Positions 17,079-26,210 of a stretch of DNA of 64,000 nucleotides are shown in pieces; the stretch's first letter is position 1; each line of letters opens with the position of its first letter. Below the pieces are notes generated by a model, which worked only from the letters and a program-made list of their open reading frames with translations, did not search any database and had not been told where the DNA came from. The DNA comes from Halorubrum rubrum (lineage in GTDB: Archaea > Halobacteriota > Halobacteria > Halobacteriales > Haloferacaceae): the NCBI RefSeq assembly GCF_024494685.1, contig NZ_JANHDM010000004.1, positions 1 to 64,000 on the forward strand, read 5' to 3'. Position numbers and translations under genes: made by a program.

Positions 17079-19382
17079 ATGAACGAGACCGCCGGCGTCA
17101 GGCTCACCGTTCGCGCCGCCGAGAAGCGCGACGCGGGCCGCGGCATCGCCAGGCTCCCCGAACCCGCGCGCAAACGACTCGGCCTCCTCAGCGGCGACAC
17201 GGTCCGGATCGACGGCGAGCGCTCCGCCGTCGCGAAGGTGTGGCCCGGCGGCCCCGACGCGCGGGACGGCTCCGTCCTCATCGACGCCGACACCCGCGCG
17301 AACGCCGGCGTGAAGGTCGGAGACGTCGTCACCGTCAGCCCCGTCGACGTGGTCGACGCCGAGCGCGTCGTCCTCGCCGCGCCCGCCCGCCTCGCGTCGG
17401 TGGACGTGAGCCGCGAAGTCGTCGAGCGCGCGCTCGCCCGCGACCTCCGCGACCGGCCGATCTCCCGCGGCGAGGCCGTCCACGTGGAGCGGCTCGGCGG
17501 CCTCCGCTTCGTCGTTCGGGAGACCGATCCGAACGGCACCGTCCGGGTCGCGGGCGGCACCGACGTGTCGGTCGCCTACGCGGACGCCGACGGAGCGCGG
17601 GATCGATCCGGGCCGGCCGCCGGCGATCGGAGGGGAACCGGGACGAGGGCTGGAACCGGGACGAGGGCCGGAACCGGGAGCGAGACCGGAACCGGTGCCG
17701 ACGCGTCCGACGAGACGCGGGAGGCCGGTTCGACGCCCGGAACCGACGGTCGCCCCGCGGGCGAGGGTGGGCCCCCCCCGGCGGAACACACCGCCGGCGC
17801 GACCTACGAGGACATCGGCGGGCTCGACGAGGAGCTGGAGCTGGTGCGCGAGACGATCGAGCTGCCGCTCTCGGAGCCGGGCGTGTTCACCCGGCTCGGC
17901 GTCGACCCGCCGAAGGGCGTCCTCTTGTACGGGCCGCCGGGCACCGGGAAGACGCTGATCGCCCGCGCCGTCGCCAACGAGGTGGACGCGACGTTCATCA
18001 CGGTCGACGGCCCGGAGATCATGTCGAAGTACAAAGGCGAGAGCGAGGAGCGGCTCCGCGAGGTGTTCGAGCGCGCGAGCGAGGACGCCCCCGCGATCGT
18101 CTTCTTCGACGAGATCGACTCGATCGCGGGAAAGCGCGACGACGGCGGCGACGTGGAGAACCGCGTCGTCGGCCAGCTCCTCTCGCTCATGGACGGGCTC
18201 GACGCGCGCGGCGACGTGATCGTCATCGGGGCGACGAACCGGGTGGACTCGCTGGATCCGGCCCTCCGCCGCGGCGGTCGGTTCGACCGCGAGATCGAGA
18301 TCGGCGTCCCCGGCGAGGCGGGCCGCAGGCAGATCCTCGACGTCCACACGCGGCGGATGCCGCTCGCCGACGACGTGGACCTCGACCGGATCGCGAGCCG
18401 GACCCACGGCTTCGTCGGCGCGGACATCGAGGGACTGACCCAGGAGGCGGCGATGACCGCGCTCCGGCGCGCCCGTGAGACCGACGCGCGGGCGCTCGAT
18501 TCGGTGACCGTCACGCGGGCCGACTTCGAGGCGGCCCACGCCGCGGTCGAGCCGAGCGCGATGCGCGAGTACGTCGCCGAACAGCCCACCACGGACTTCG
18601 GGGACGTGGGCGGACTCGACGGGGCGAAAGCGAAGCTGGAGCGGGCGGTGAGCTGGCCGCTGACGTACGGTCCGCTGTTCGACGCCGCGAACGCGGACCC
18701 GCCCACGGGCGTCCTCCTCCACGGGCCGCCGGGGACCGGAAAGACGCTGCTCGCGCGGGCGATCGCGGGCGAGAGCGGGGTCAACTTCATCCAGGTCGCC
18801 GGCCCCGAGCTGCTCGACCGGTACGTCGGCGAGTCCGAGAAGGCGGTGCGCGACCTCTTCGACCGGGCCAGACAGGCCGCCCCGGTGATCGTCTTCTTCG
18901 ACGAGATCGACGCGATCGCGACCGACCGCGACGCGGCCGGCGGGGGCGACTCCGGCGTCGGCGAGCGCGTCGTCTCACAGCTGCTCACGGAGTTGGACCG
19001 CGCGAGCGACAACCCGAACCTCGTGGTGCTCGCCGCGACGAACCGCCGGTCGGCGATCGACCGCGCGCTGTTGCGCCCCGGTCGGCTGGAGACGCACGTC
19101 GAGGTGCCCGAGCCGGACCGCGAGGCGAGGCGGGCGGTGTTCGCGGTCCACACCCGCGCGAAGCCGGTCACCGACGACGTCGACCTCGAGCGGCTCGCGG
19201 ACGGGACGGACGGTTTCTCCGGCGCGGAGATCGCGGCGGTCTGCCGGGAGGCGGCGATGACCGCGATCGAGCGGGTCGCGGACGAGCACGGCGAGGCGGC
19301 CAACGACCACGCCGACGAGGTCGCGATCAGCGGCGAGGACTTCGAGACGGCGATCGCGAACGTGGCCGCCTCGCGGCAGTGA
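17079..19382 (+). CDS. CDC48-family AAA+ ATPase (VAT-like)
   Basis: This 767-aa protein unfolds or segregates protein substrates as a hexamer, often feeding the proteasome. It has the N-terminal double-psi barrel (about 6-95) and second N subdomain, then two AAA modules: Walker A GPPGTGKT near 286 and 549, Walker B IVFFDEID near 342 and 605. Between the N domain and the first AAA module lies an unusual low-complexity linker (about 175-240) with GTRAGTG repeats encoded by near-identical 18-bp units at 17635-17690. That linker is likely flexible. It is divergent from endA. Confidence 0.92.
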   Translation: MNETAGVRLTVRAAEKRDAGRGIARLPEPARKRLGLLSGDTVRIDGERSAVAKVWPGGPDARDGSVLIDADTRANAGVKVGDVVTVSPVDVVDAERVVLAAPARLASVDVSREVVERALARDLRDRPISRGEAVHVERLGGLRFVVRETDPNGTVRVAGGTDVSVAYADADGARDRSGPAAGDRRGTGTRAGTGTRAGTGSETGTGADASDETREAGSTPGTDGRPAGEGGPPPAEHTAGATYEDIGGLDEELELVRETIELPLSEPGVFTRLGVDPPKGVLLYGPPGTGKTLIARAVANEVDATFITVDGPEIMSKYKGESEERLREVFERASEDAPAIVFFDEIDSIAGKRDDGGDVENRVVGQLLSLMDGLDARGDVIVIGATNRVDSLDPALRRGGRFDREIEIGVPGEAGRRQILDVHTRRMPLADDVDLDRIASRTHGFVGADIEGLTQEAAMTALRRARETDARALDSVTVTRADFEAAHAAVEPSAMREYVAEQPTTDFGDVGGLDGAKAKLERAVSWPLTYGPLFDAANADPPTGVLLHGPPGTGKTLLARAIAGESGVNFIQVAGPELLDRYVGESEKAVRDLFDRARQAAPVIVFFDEIDAIATDRDAAGGGDSGVGERVVSQLLTELDRASDNPNLVVLAATNRRSAIDRALLRPGRLETHVEVPEPDREARRAVFAVHTRAKPVTDDVDLERLADGTDGFSGAEIAAVCREAAMTAIERVADEHGEAANDHADEVAISGEDFETAIANVAASRQ

Positions 19383-19390
19383 CCGCCGCG

Positions 19391-19891
19391 CTACGCGTCG
19401 TCCTCGACGGTCCCGCCGTCGCCGCCGTTCGTGTGCCCGTGCTCGTGGACGCCCGCCCCGTCGAGGGTCTCCGGCCCCTCCGCGTCGAACTCGTCGACGG
19501 GGGTGACGCTGTAGTCGACGGTGAGGGTGTCCTTCGTGGCGCGGACCTTCCCGACGAACGTGGAGATCTCGGAGAGGCTCCCCTCCAGGACGAAGAGCTC
19601 CATACAGTAGCGGGAGCCGACGTGGTTGTGGAAGTTTGAGGCGACGAGCCCCTCGTGTTCGTGTCGCAGCCGCATCATCCGCTCCTCGACGCTCGTCGTC
19701 TCGTAGTCGAAAAGCACCGTCACGACCGCCATCAGCCGGCGGTCCTCCAGCCGCGCGTCCTCGAACTCGCCGAGGAGGTTTCGGGAGGCCTCCCGGACCA
19801 CCTCGCTGCGCCCGGTGTAGCCGTGTTCGTCGGCGAACTCGTCGATCCGATTGAGCAACTCCTCGGGCATCGACACGCTGACGACGGTCAT
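19391..19891 (-). CDS. nikR: NikR-like nickel-responsive regulator
   Basis: The 166-aa protein combines a ribbon-helix-helix DNA-binding domain (about 1-45, [16 protein letters not shown] and [14 protein letters not shown]) with the ACT-like metal domain of NikR. The expected nickel ligands are visible in [20 protein letters not shown] (two His and one Cys) with a further HEHEG histidine upstream. The C-terminus adds a histidine-containing [11 protein letters not shown] tail beyond the usual length. It would repress nickel-uptake genes when nickel is plentiful; none is in the window. It starts 27 bp from a PadR gene but has its own promoter. Confidence 0.85.
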   Translation of the reverse strand: MTVVSVSMPEELLNRIDEFADEHGYTGRSEVVREASRNLLGEFEDARLEDRRLMAVVTVLFDYETTSVEERMMRLRHEHEGLVASNFHNHVGSRYCMELFVLEGSLSEISTFVGKVRATKDTLTVDYSVTPVDEFDAEGPETLDGAGVHEHGHTNGGDGGTVEDDA

Positions 19892-19899
19892 ATGTAATA

Positions 19900-19918
19900 A
19901 CCCACACCCTCTATATTG
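19900..19918 (-). promoter_or_regulatory. nikR promoter (TATA box)
   Basis: On the minus strand the 27 bp between the PadR stop and the nikR ATG is AT-rich and contains AACAATATAGAGGG, with the TATA core about 25 nt before the ATG at 19891. That spacing fits a leaderless archaeal transcript, so nikR can be expressed separately from the gene before it. Confidence 0.55.
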
Positions 19919-20338
19919 TTAACCTTTTAGGTCACAATCGTCGCTGCCGACGTCGTCGGATCGGTCGGCGTGGGGTCGGTCGTCGTCGGATCGGTCGGCG
20001 TGGGGTCGGTCGTCGTCGGATCGGTCGGCGTGGGGTCGGTCGTCGTCGAGTCGATCGTTCCCGGTCTCGACGCGGTCGGAGAGCCACTCGTAGTGGTCGA
20101 GGAGGGCGGTCTCGCCGGCGTCGGTGAGCGCGTACACGTCGGCGAGTCCCTGGGGTCGTCGGGTGAGGTAGCCGGCCTCGACCATCGCGGTGAGGGTCCC
20201 GTAGAAGCTCTGCGGGTCGATCCGCTCGTCGTAGTGGGTCTCGAGCCGGCTCTTGAGCGACTGCGCCCGCAGCTCGCCGGCCTCGTACACCAACACACAG
20301 CAGTCGCGCCGCCGCCCGCTGTGGAACCACTTCGTCAT
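19919..20338 (-). CDS. PadR family transcriptional regulator with repetitive C-terminus
   Basis: The 139-aa protein has a PadR-type winged helix (about 10-90): LVYEAGELRAQSLKSRLE, RIDPQSFYGTLTAMVEAGYL and YALTDAGETALLDHY. Residues about 98-132 are three exact copies of the decapeptide DDDRPHADRS, a hydrophilic, histidine-bearing tail. The start at 20338 (MTKWFHSGRRRDCC) is preferred over an upstream extension that runs into low-complexity DNA. It lies just upstream of nikR. The histidines raise the possibility of metal sensing, but this is speculation. Confidence 0.8.
   Translation of the reverse strand: MTKWFHSGRRRDCCVLVYEAGELRAQSLKSRLETHYDERIDPQSFYGTLTAMVEAGYLTRRPQGLADVYALTDAGETALLDHYEWLSDRVETGNDRLDDDRPHADRSDDDRPHADRSDDDRPHADRSDDVGSDDCDLKG
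19951..20048. repeat. Three exact 30-bp tandem repeats inside the PadR gene
   Basis: Units at 19951-19980, 19981-20010 and 20011-20040 are identical and are followed by the first 8 bp of a fourth. Each unit adds ten in-frame residues (DDDRPHADRS), so copy number can vary without breaking the gene. There are no spacers, so it is not a CRISPR array. Confidence 0.9.
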
Positions 20339-20692
20339 ACCCCGCGTTCCGGTCGCGGCCTCACGACGGTTTCGGTCGATGCCCGTGAACGCCGTTCGCG
20401 GACGGGCGGTCACCGTGTCGGCGTCGGCGAACTCACCACGGGCGGTCCCGGAAGCCACGGGCGTAGGTTCCGCGGTCCCGCATCGTTTCGTCCCGCGCCC
20501 CAACCGTCCGCGTCGCAACCGTCCGCGTCGCAACCGTCCGCAACCGTTCCGCACCGCGACCACACCTCACGCCTCCCCAGCCTCGCCGCGGCCGCCGACG
20601 GCGGCCGCGGGCTCCCTCGCGCACGACTCGCGGCTCCGCCGCTCGTTTCGCGCGCGCCACGGCGATGGACCCGTGTACGGAGAGCCCTCCCG
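20339..20692. repeat. Gene-free stretch with short tandem repeats and shared intergenic motif
   Basis: No gene is supported. It contains CGTCGCAACCGTC units in tandem (about 20505-20545) followed at 20563 by the same 26-bp motif found at 671-696, then G+C-rich inverted repeats (GCCGCGGCCGCCGACGGCGGCCGCGGG, 20586-20612). The motif pair places the same repeat family here and near the left edge. Confidence 0.45.
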
Positions 20693-21343
20693 TCAGCCCA
20701 CCTCGAACAGTTCGTCGAACGCCTCCACGCGGCGGTCGCCGAGGACGCACCGGCCCCGGTCGGCGTGGCCGACGCGCTCGACGTGGACCGCGTCGAGCCC
20801 GGCGTTCCAGGCCGCGCCCACGTCGCTCTCGCCGTCGCCGGCGTAGTACCCCCGGTCGCGGGACTCGACGCCCATCGCGTCCATCGCGACCTCCAGGGGA
20901 CCCGGATCGGGCTTCCAGCCGGTCTCGTCCGTACAGCAGACGACCGCGTCGAACCGGGAACCGAGGTCGAGCCGGTCGAGGACGGGGTCGGCGAGGAACC
21001 GCTGGCAGTGGGTGACGAGCCCGACCGGCCGCCCCGCCGCGTCGAGCCGGTCGAGCAGGCGGGCCGCGTCGTCGTGGAGGTACGTCGCCTCCGCGCGGGC
21101 GATCGGGTCCTCCACGTCGTGAAAGGCCGGCCAGAAGCGGTCGGGGTCGATCCCCATCCCGCGGAGGGTCCCGGCACGCGACCCGCCGAGCCCGTGCCAG
21201 AGGACGTACGCCTCGCGGTCGGAGAAGCGCCGGCCGAGGCGGTCGCCGACCCGGTCGAACACGCCGCGGGTGTACGCCCACTCGGCGTCGACGAGCGTCC
21301 CGTCGAGGTCGAACAGGTGGAAGTCGTACTCGGCGAGGACCAT
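20693..21343 (-). CDS. HAD family hydrolase (phosphoglycolate phosphatase-like)
   Basis: The 216-aa protein shows all four HAD motifs: DLDGTLVD (nucleophile aspartate, about residue 11), the T in VTHCQR (about 112), the lysine in GWKPDPG (about 142) and GDGESDVGAAWNAG (about 170). A helical cap follows motif I, as in subfamily IA phosphatases such as phosphoglycolate phosphatase. The true substrate cannot be told from sequence. It stands alone between repeat-rich intergenic regions. Confidence 0.85.
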   Translation of the reverse strand: MVLAEYDFHLFDLDGTLVDAEWAYTRGVFDRVGDRLGRRFSDREAYVLWHGLGGSRAGTLRGMGIDPDRFWPAFHDVEDPIARAEATYLHDDAARLLDRLDAAGRPVGLVTHCQRFLADPVLDRLDLGSRFDAVVCCTDETGWKPDPGPLEVAMDAMGVESRDRGYYAGDGESDVGAAWNAGLDAVHVERVGHADRGRCVLGDRRVEAFDELFEVG

Positions 21344-21586
21344 CGGATCCGTCGGTAAGCTCCCGGTGGATAAGTGTATTGTGGAGCGTGCGGGCCGGTC
21401 GTGCGGGCCCGACGGTACCCCGGCGCGTAGCGCCGGTGACGAGGCCGAGGTGGCGTGAGGTGCGGTGTGGGACGGGTTCGAGAATCCGCGCCCGCGACTC
21501 CCGGATCGTTCCTTCGACGCCTCTCACGTCGAGATACCCGCTCCCCCTCCCGCGACTTCGCCGTCCGCCGGCGATCGATCGACGGC

Positions 21587-21904
21587 TCAGTCGCCGCCGA
21601 CGAACGGGAGCGGGATCTCGAGCGCGACGGCGAACGCGGCGGCGGCCACCCCGAGCAGCCCGACCGCGATCGGGATCATGACCGGCGATCCGTCGGCCGC
21701 GCCGATCGCCGCGATCCCGCCGAACCAGAGCAGCACGACGGCGAGCGCGAGCAACACGATCGTCCAGAACACGTTCATCAGCGCGTCCTCGACCGCCTTG
21801 CGGACGATCCAGTAGCGTGTCGACGCGTCGACGTCCGGCGCGTCCCCGTCGTCGCCGGACGGCCGATCGCGGGTCTCGGCCACGTCGTCGGATGGAGGGC
21901 TCAC
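21587..21904 (-). CDS. Small membrane protein with two predicted helices
   Basis: The 105-aa protein has a hydrophilic N-terminus (about 1-35) and two hydrophobic segments (about 43-66 and 74-96). Similar short proteins are common in haloarchaea, with no known function. Start is the first ATG. It precedes, on the same strand but after a gap of 85 bp, nothing obviously related. Confidence 0.65.
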   Translation of the reverse strand: MSPPSDDVAETRDRPSGDDGDAPDVDASTRYWIVRKAVEDALMNVFWTIVLLALAVVLLWFGGIAAIGAADGSPVMIPIAVGLLGVAAAAFAVALEIPLPFVGGD

Positions 21905-21989
21905 GGCCGGAACCCACGGGTCGATCCCGTATATATCGTGACGGTCGTAGTGGTCGTGGCAACCGGACGGTCGTGGCGACGCCGCGGCA

Positions 21990-22382
21990 TCAGTCCCGGA
22001 CGTGGATCGACGACCCGAGGTACTTGTGAAGCACCTCGTCGACCGACTCCGCGTTGAACCGGGAGCGGTCCGCGTCGATCGCGGCCTCGAGCGCGTCGAG
22101 GTACGCCCGGTCGGTCCGGAGCTCGCGGAACGCGACGCTCTCCACCTCGACCCCCAGCCGCTCGCCGAGGAACCGGCGGGCCGACGGCTCGTCGCCGACC
22201 TCGCCGCGCCAGAGCCGGTCGCGGAACAGCAGCCACCCCGCCGCGCCGGGCTCCGCCGCGGGGACCTCCACCGTCGTCTCGAAGCGGTCAGGGTCGGTGC
22301 GCGCCCCCTCGGGATCGATCCGAAACGTGACGCGAAAGACGTAGGCGGCGTTCACGCCCGTGTCGTCCACCGATCGGAGCAT
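21990..22382 (-). CDS. LWR-salt-type conserved haloarchaeal protein
   Basis: The 130-aa protein contains LLFRDRLWRGEVGDE (about residues 52-66), the LWR motif that gives this halophile family its name, in an otherwise beta-rich protein (AAYVFRVTFRIDPEG, FETTVEVPAAEPG). No biochemical role is established. I chose the ATG at 22382 (MLRSVDDTGVNAAY); the long upstream extension of the frame lies opposite uppS and is not real. It is divergent from uppS, with 108 bp between starts. Confidence 0.75.
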   Translation of the reverse strand: MLRSVDDTGVNAAYVFRVTFRIDPEGARTDPDRFETTVEVPAAEPGAAGWLLFRDRLWRGEVGDEPSARRFLGERLGVEVESVAFRELRTDRAYLDALEAAIDADRSRFNAESVDEVLHKYLGSSIHVRD

Positions 22383-22490
22383 AACGGTTTCGCCCGGCGT
22401 CGGAACGCGCCGCTTCGCCCCGTCGGCGGGGGCGACTGTCAGCGAGGACGAACGACAAGCTACATACGACCGCGCGGCGTTGTCCCGGCC

Positions 22491-23495
22491 ATGCTGGACC
22501 GGCTCCGCTCGGCCGTCGAACGCGCGTACCTGCGGTACCTCCACCGGCGGGTGGAGACGGTCCCGACCCACGTCGCCGTCATCCAGGACGGGAACCGGCG
22601 GTACGCCCGCGAGCGCGGCGACGACGCGCCGGACGGCCACCGCGCGGGCGCGAACACGACGGAACGCGTCCTCGACTGGTGTGCGGACCTTGGCGTCTCG
22701 GAACTGACGCTGTACGCCTTCTCGACGGAGAACTTCGAGCGACCCGACGAGGAGCTCGAGCCGCTCTTCGACCTCCTCGAGACGAAGCTCCTGGAGTTCG
22801 CCGACGCCGACCGCGTCCACGACCAGGGCGTTCAGGTCCGGGCCATCGGCGACGTCGACCGGCTCCCGCCGCGGGTGCGCGAGGCGGTCGACTACGCCGA
22901 GCGCCGGACCGCCGACAACGACCGCTTCACGCTCAACGTCGCCCTGGCGTACGGGGGACGCACGGAGCTGCTCGACGCGGCCCGCGGCGTCGCCCGCGAG
23001 GTCGCGGCGGGCGACCTCGATCCCGCGGACGTGGACGTCGGGACGGTCGAGCGCCGGCTGTACGACCGGCCGATCCGCGACGTGGACCTCATCGTCCGGA
23101 CCGGCGGCGACGAGCGCACCTCGAACTTCCTGCCGTGGCACGCCAACGGCAACGAGGCGGCCGTCTACTTCTGTACGCCCTACTGGCCCGAGTTCTCCGA
23201 GGTGGACTTCATGCGGGCGATCCGGACGTATCAGGCGCGGGAGGCGTCCTGGCGGCGCGCCCGCGCCGAGCGCGCCGCGGCGCTGGTCCGAGCGATAGCC
23301 GAGGTGGAGATCGCGGAGGCCAGGGGGGTGGCCCGACGGCTCCGCGGCCGGCTGCCGCGGAGCGAGATCGACGTCGTCGCCGAGGAGCTTCCGGAGGGCG
23401 AGGACGTTCCCGCGGCCGAGGCGGTTTCGTCGCCCGCGACCGCGAGCGTCGCGTCGGCCGTCGACGCCGACGACGAGTCCGAGCCGGCGGACTGA
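22491..23495 (+). CDS. uppS: Cis-prenyltransferase (polyprenyl diphosphate synthase)
   Basis: It makes the long-chain polyprenyl diphosphate that becomes the dolichol-type carrier for S-layer and glycolipid sugars. The 334-aa protein has the UppS signatures VIQDGNRRYA (about residue 30), LTLYAFSTENFERP (about 75) and DLIVRTGGDERTSNFLPW (about 202). The C-terminal 50 residues (after about 285) are an acidic, alanine-rich extension not found in bacterial UppS. A TATA-like CTACATACG lies about 30 bp upstream of the ATG. The glycan genes later in the window would rely on its product. Confidence 0.93.
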   Translation: MLDRLRSAVERAYLRYLHRRVETVPTHVAVIQDGNRRYARERGDDAPDGHRAGANTTERVLDWCADLGVSELTLYAFSTENFERPDEELEPLFDLLETKLLEFADADRVHDQGVQVRAIGDVDRLPPRVREAVDYAERRTADNDRFTLNVALAYGGRTELLDAARGVAREVAAGDLDPADVDVGTVERRLYDRPIRDVDLIVRTGGDERTSNFLPWHANGNEAAVYFCTPYWPEFSEVDFMRAIRTYQAREASWRRARAERAAALVRAIAEVEIAEARGVARRLRGRLPRSEIDVVAEELPEGEDVPAAEAVSSPATASVASAVDADDESEPAD

Positions 23496-23545
23496 CTCGG
23501 CGAAAAGAGGGGCCGTACCGACCCGGATATCCCCGCGAGCACCCG

Positions 23546-24004
23546 CTACGCCGGGTTCTTGCGCGTGAGGTCGCTGCCGCAGATCGGACAGCGCTCGCGG
23601 TTCTCCTCGAAGGTCCGACTACAACCGACACACTGGAACCGCCACTCGCGCTCTTCGGTGATGCCGTCGCGGGCGATGGGTTCCACGCCCAGATCGAGTC
23701 GCTCGGCGACGTTCTGCATCGCGTAGTCGTCGGTGACGAGGGTGGCGTCGAGCTCGAGCGCGGTCGCGATCAGCCGCACGTCCGTCTCCGAGAGCTCCGC
23801 GGCGTCGCCGGAACCGCGGGCCGCGCGCTGGACGTTCGTCACCGCCTCCGGGGCCGGCACGTGGATCGTCATCCCCGAGCCCTCCATCGCGTCGAAGCGG
23901 AGCGCCGTCTCCCCCTGGAGCTCGTCGTGGACCTCCGGGACGGAGACCACGGGGTCGTCGGTGGTGTACTCGTGGATGAACGCGGACGTGTCGAGAACTC
24001 TCAT
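23546..24004 (-). CDS. nob1: NOB1-family PIN endonuclease with zinc ribbon
   Basis: NOB1 trims the 3' end of 16S rRNA during small-subunit maturation. The 152-aa protein has a PIN domain (about 1-105) with acidic residues in VLDTSAF, VPEVHDEL, SETDVRLIATA and VTDDYAM, and a zinc ribbon (CVGCSRTF and CPICG, about 122-142). Its ATG overlaps the stop of the upstream PRC-barrel gene by one base (TGATG), a clear sign of translational coupling. Confidence 0.9.
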   Translation of the reverse strand: MRVLDTSAFIHEYTTDDPVVSVPEVHDELQGETALRFDAMEGSGMTIHVPAPEAVTNVQRAARGSGDAAELSETDVRLIATALELDATLVTDDYAMQNVAERLDLGVEPIARDGITEEREWRFQCVGCSRTFEENRERCPICGSDLTRKNPA

Positions 24005-24249
24005 CAGCGGCCGACGACGATGTAGTCTTTCACCGCCCGCACGTTCGCGACCGGCACCAGGAGCCGCCCCGTCTCGTCGACGTCGAACGTGACGCGCTCG
24101 GGGTTGAGCTGTTCGTGCGGGCTCACGAGCAGGTGGTGGAGCTGCCCCGACTTCAGGTCCATCGTGATGTTGTACAGATCGCCGAGCTCGGTCCCGTCCG
24201 ACCCCATCACCGCCTTCCCCGAGAGGTTCTCCGCCAGGATGTTCGCCAT
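24004..24249 (-). CDS. PRC-barrel domain protein
   Basis: The 81-aa protein is a single PRC barrel: [33 protein letters not shown] and [17 protein letters not shown]. The related RimM uses such a domain to bind the small ribosomal subunit. Its stop overlaps the nob1 start (TGATG), so the two are made together; a joint role in 30S assembly is a reasonable inference. The ATG at 24249 gives the canonical MANILAENL start. Confidence 0.88.
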   Translation of the reverse strand: MANILAENLSGKAVMGSDGTELGDLYNITMDLKSGQLHHLLVSPHEQLNPERVTFDVDETGRLLVPVANVRAVKDYIVVGR

Positions 24250-24397
24250 GTGCGCACACTTCCGGTCGACGGTATTAAACGCCACGGGGCGTCGGACGGA
24301 CGGCCGACGGATCGCGGGGTCGCCGCGGGCGCGTCCTGAAACACTTAACTGACGCCCGAGCCGAACGGAAGACAACGACCTTCTCGGGGCGATTCTC

Positions 24398-26191
24398 ATG
24401 ACTGACGACACACACACGGACACCCTTCGGACGCCGATCGTCGCCGTGCTCGGCCACGTCGACCACGGCAAGACGAGCCTCCTGGACAAGATCCGCGGCT
24501 CCGCGGTGAGCGAGGGCGAGGCCGGCGCGATCACCCAGCACATCGGCGCGACCGACATCCCGCTCGCGACCATCTCGACGATGGCGGGCGAGCTCGTGGA
24601 TCCCGACGACTTCGATCTCCCCGGACTGCTCTTCATCGACACGCCCGGCCACCACTCCTTCTCGACGCTTCGAGCGCGCGGCGGCGCGCTCGCCGACATC
24701 GCGGTGCTCGTCGTCGACGTCAACGACGGCTTCCAGCCACAGACCGAGGAGGCGATAGACATCCTCCGGCGCACGGGGACCCCCTTCGTCGTCGCCGCCA
24801 ACAAGGTGGACACGACGCCCGGCTGGAACCCCCAGGAGGGCGAGCCGATCCAGCGGAGCCTCGAAGCGCAATCCGAGCGTGCGGAGTCGATGCTCAACGA
24901 GAAGCTCTACGAGATCATCGGTCAGCTGTCCGACGCCGGCTTCTCCGCGGACCTCTACTGGCGGGTCCAGGACTTCCAGAAGAACATCGGGGTCGTCCCC
25001 GTCTCCGCGCTGACCGCCGAGGGGATCCCCGACCTGCTCGCGGTGCTGATGGGCCTCTCCCAGCGGTTCATGAGAGAGGAGATGGCCATCGACGTCTTCG
25101 GTCCCGGCGAGGGGACCGTCCTCGAGGTGAAAGACGAGCGGGGGTTCGGGGCCACGATCGACACCGTGGTGTACGACGGCGTGGTGAAAAACGGTGATCG
25201 GATCGTCGTCGGCGGACAGAACGATCCGATCGTCACGGAGGTGCGTGCGCTGTTACAGCCCCGTCCGCTCGAGGAGATCCGCACCGAGAAGAAGTTCGAG
25301 AAGGTCGCGGAGGTCGGTGCGGCCGCGGGGGTGAAGATCGCCGCGCCCGACCTCGACGACGCGATGGCGGGCGCGCCGGTCCGGGTCGTCCGCGACCGCC
25401 CGGTCGAGGAGGTGATAGCGGAGGTGAAAGCCGAACTCGCGGAGATCGAGGTCGACACCGCGGAGGACGGCGTCGTGATCAAAGCCGACACCCTCGGCTC
25501 GCTGGAGGCGATGGCGAACGCGCTCCGGGAGGCGGAGGTTCCGATCCTCCGCGCCGAGGTCGGCGACATCGCCCCGCGCGATATCGCCGTGGCGGAGACG
25601 GCCAACCAGGAGGAACACAAGGCGATCCTCGGCTTCAACGTCGACCTCCTCGCGAACGCCGAGCGGGAGCTCGAGAGCGCCGACGTCAAGCTGTTCACGA
25701 ACGACGTGATCTACCAGCTGATCGAGGACTACGAGACGTACGTCGAGGAGCGCAAACGCGCCCAACAGGAGACGGTCCTCGACAAGGTGGTTCGCCCCGC
25801 CCGCTTCCGGATCCTGCCCGATCACACCTTCAGACAGAACGACCCGGCGGTCGTCGGCGTCGAGGTCATCTCCGGGACGCTCCAGAACAACCGCAACGTG
25901 GGCTACTTCGAGGGTAACGAGTTCGAGCGGGTCGGCGGGCTCTCGGGGATCCAGAAGCAGGGCGAGGACGTCGACGAGGCCCGCGCCGGCGAGCGCGTGA
26001 GCATCGCGATAGACGGCCCCACCGTCGGCCGCGACATCGCGGAGGGCGACACCCTCTGGACGGAGCTGCCCGAGAAACACGCGAAGATCTTAGAACAGGA
26101 GCTCAGAGAGGAGATCACCGCCGACGAGCGCGAGGCGCTCTCGGGGTACCTCGACACGCGCCGCAAGCGGGACCCCTTCTGGGGGAAGTGA
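24398..26191 (+). CDS. infB: Translation initiation factor IF-2 (aIF5B)
   Basis: This GTPase promotes subunit joining and initiator tRNA placement. The 597-aa protein opens directly with the GTPase domain ([32 protein letters not shown]), followed by the beta-barrel, the alpha-beta-alpha domain ([17 protein letters not shown]) and the C-terminal barrel that binds initiator tRNA. Length and order match archaeal aIF5B without a bacterial N-terminal extension. A TATA-like ACACTTAACTG stretch lies about 50 bp upstream. It is divergent from the PRC-nob1 pair. Confidence 0.95.
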   Translation: MTDDTHTDTLRTPIVAVLGHVDHGKTSLLDKIRGSAVSEGEAGAITQHIGATDIPLATISTMAGELVDPDDFDLPGLLFIDTPGHHSFSTLRARGGALADIAVLVVDVNDGFQPQTEEAIDILRRTGTPFVVAANKVDTTPGWNPQEGEPIQRSLEAQSERAESMLNEKLYEIIGQLSDAGFSADLYWRVQDFQKNIGVVPVSALTAEGIPDLLAVLMGLSQRFMREEMAIDVFGPGEGTVLEVKDERGFGATIDTVVYDGVVKNGDRIVVGGQNDPIVTEVRALLQPRPLEEIRTEKKFEKVAEVGAAAGVKIAAPDLDDAMAGAPVRVVRDRPVEEVIAEVKAELAEIEVDTAEDGVVIKADTLGSLEAMANALREAEVPILRAEVGDIAPRDIAVAETANQEEHKAILGFNVDLLANAERELESADVKLFTNDVIYQLIEDYETYVEERKRAQQETVLDKVVRPARFRILPDHTFRQNDPAVVGVEVISGTLQNNRNVGYFEGNEFERVGGLSGIQKQGEDVDEARAGERVSIAIDGPTVGRDIAEGDTLWTELPEKHAKILEQELREEITADEREALSGYLDTRRKRDPFWGK

Positions 26192-26210
26192 CTCGCGGGG
26201 GACGACCGAT

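Noticed and set aside
17079-19382. Classical proteasome-activating nucleotidase (PAN)
   Set aside because: PAN has one AAA domain and an N-terminal coiled coil; this protein has two AAA domains and a double-psi barrel, which is CDC48/VAT.
19951-20048. Tandem 30-bp repeats as a possible CRISPR array
   Set aside because: The units are directly adjacent without spacers and are in frame within a gene.
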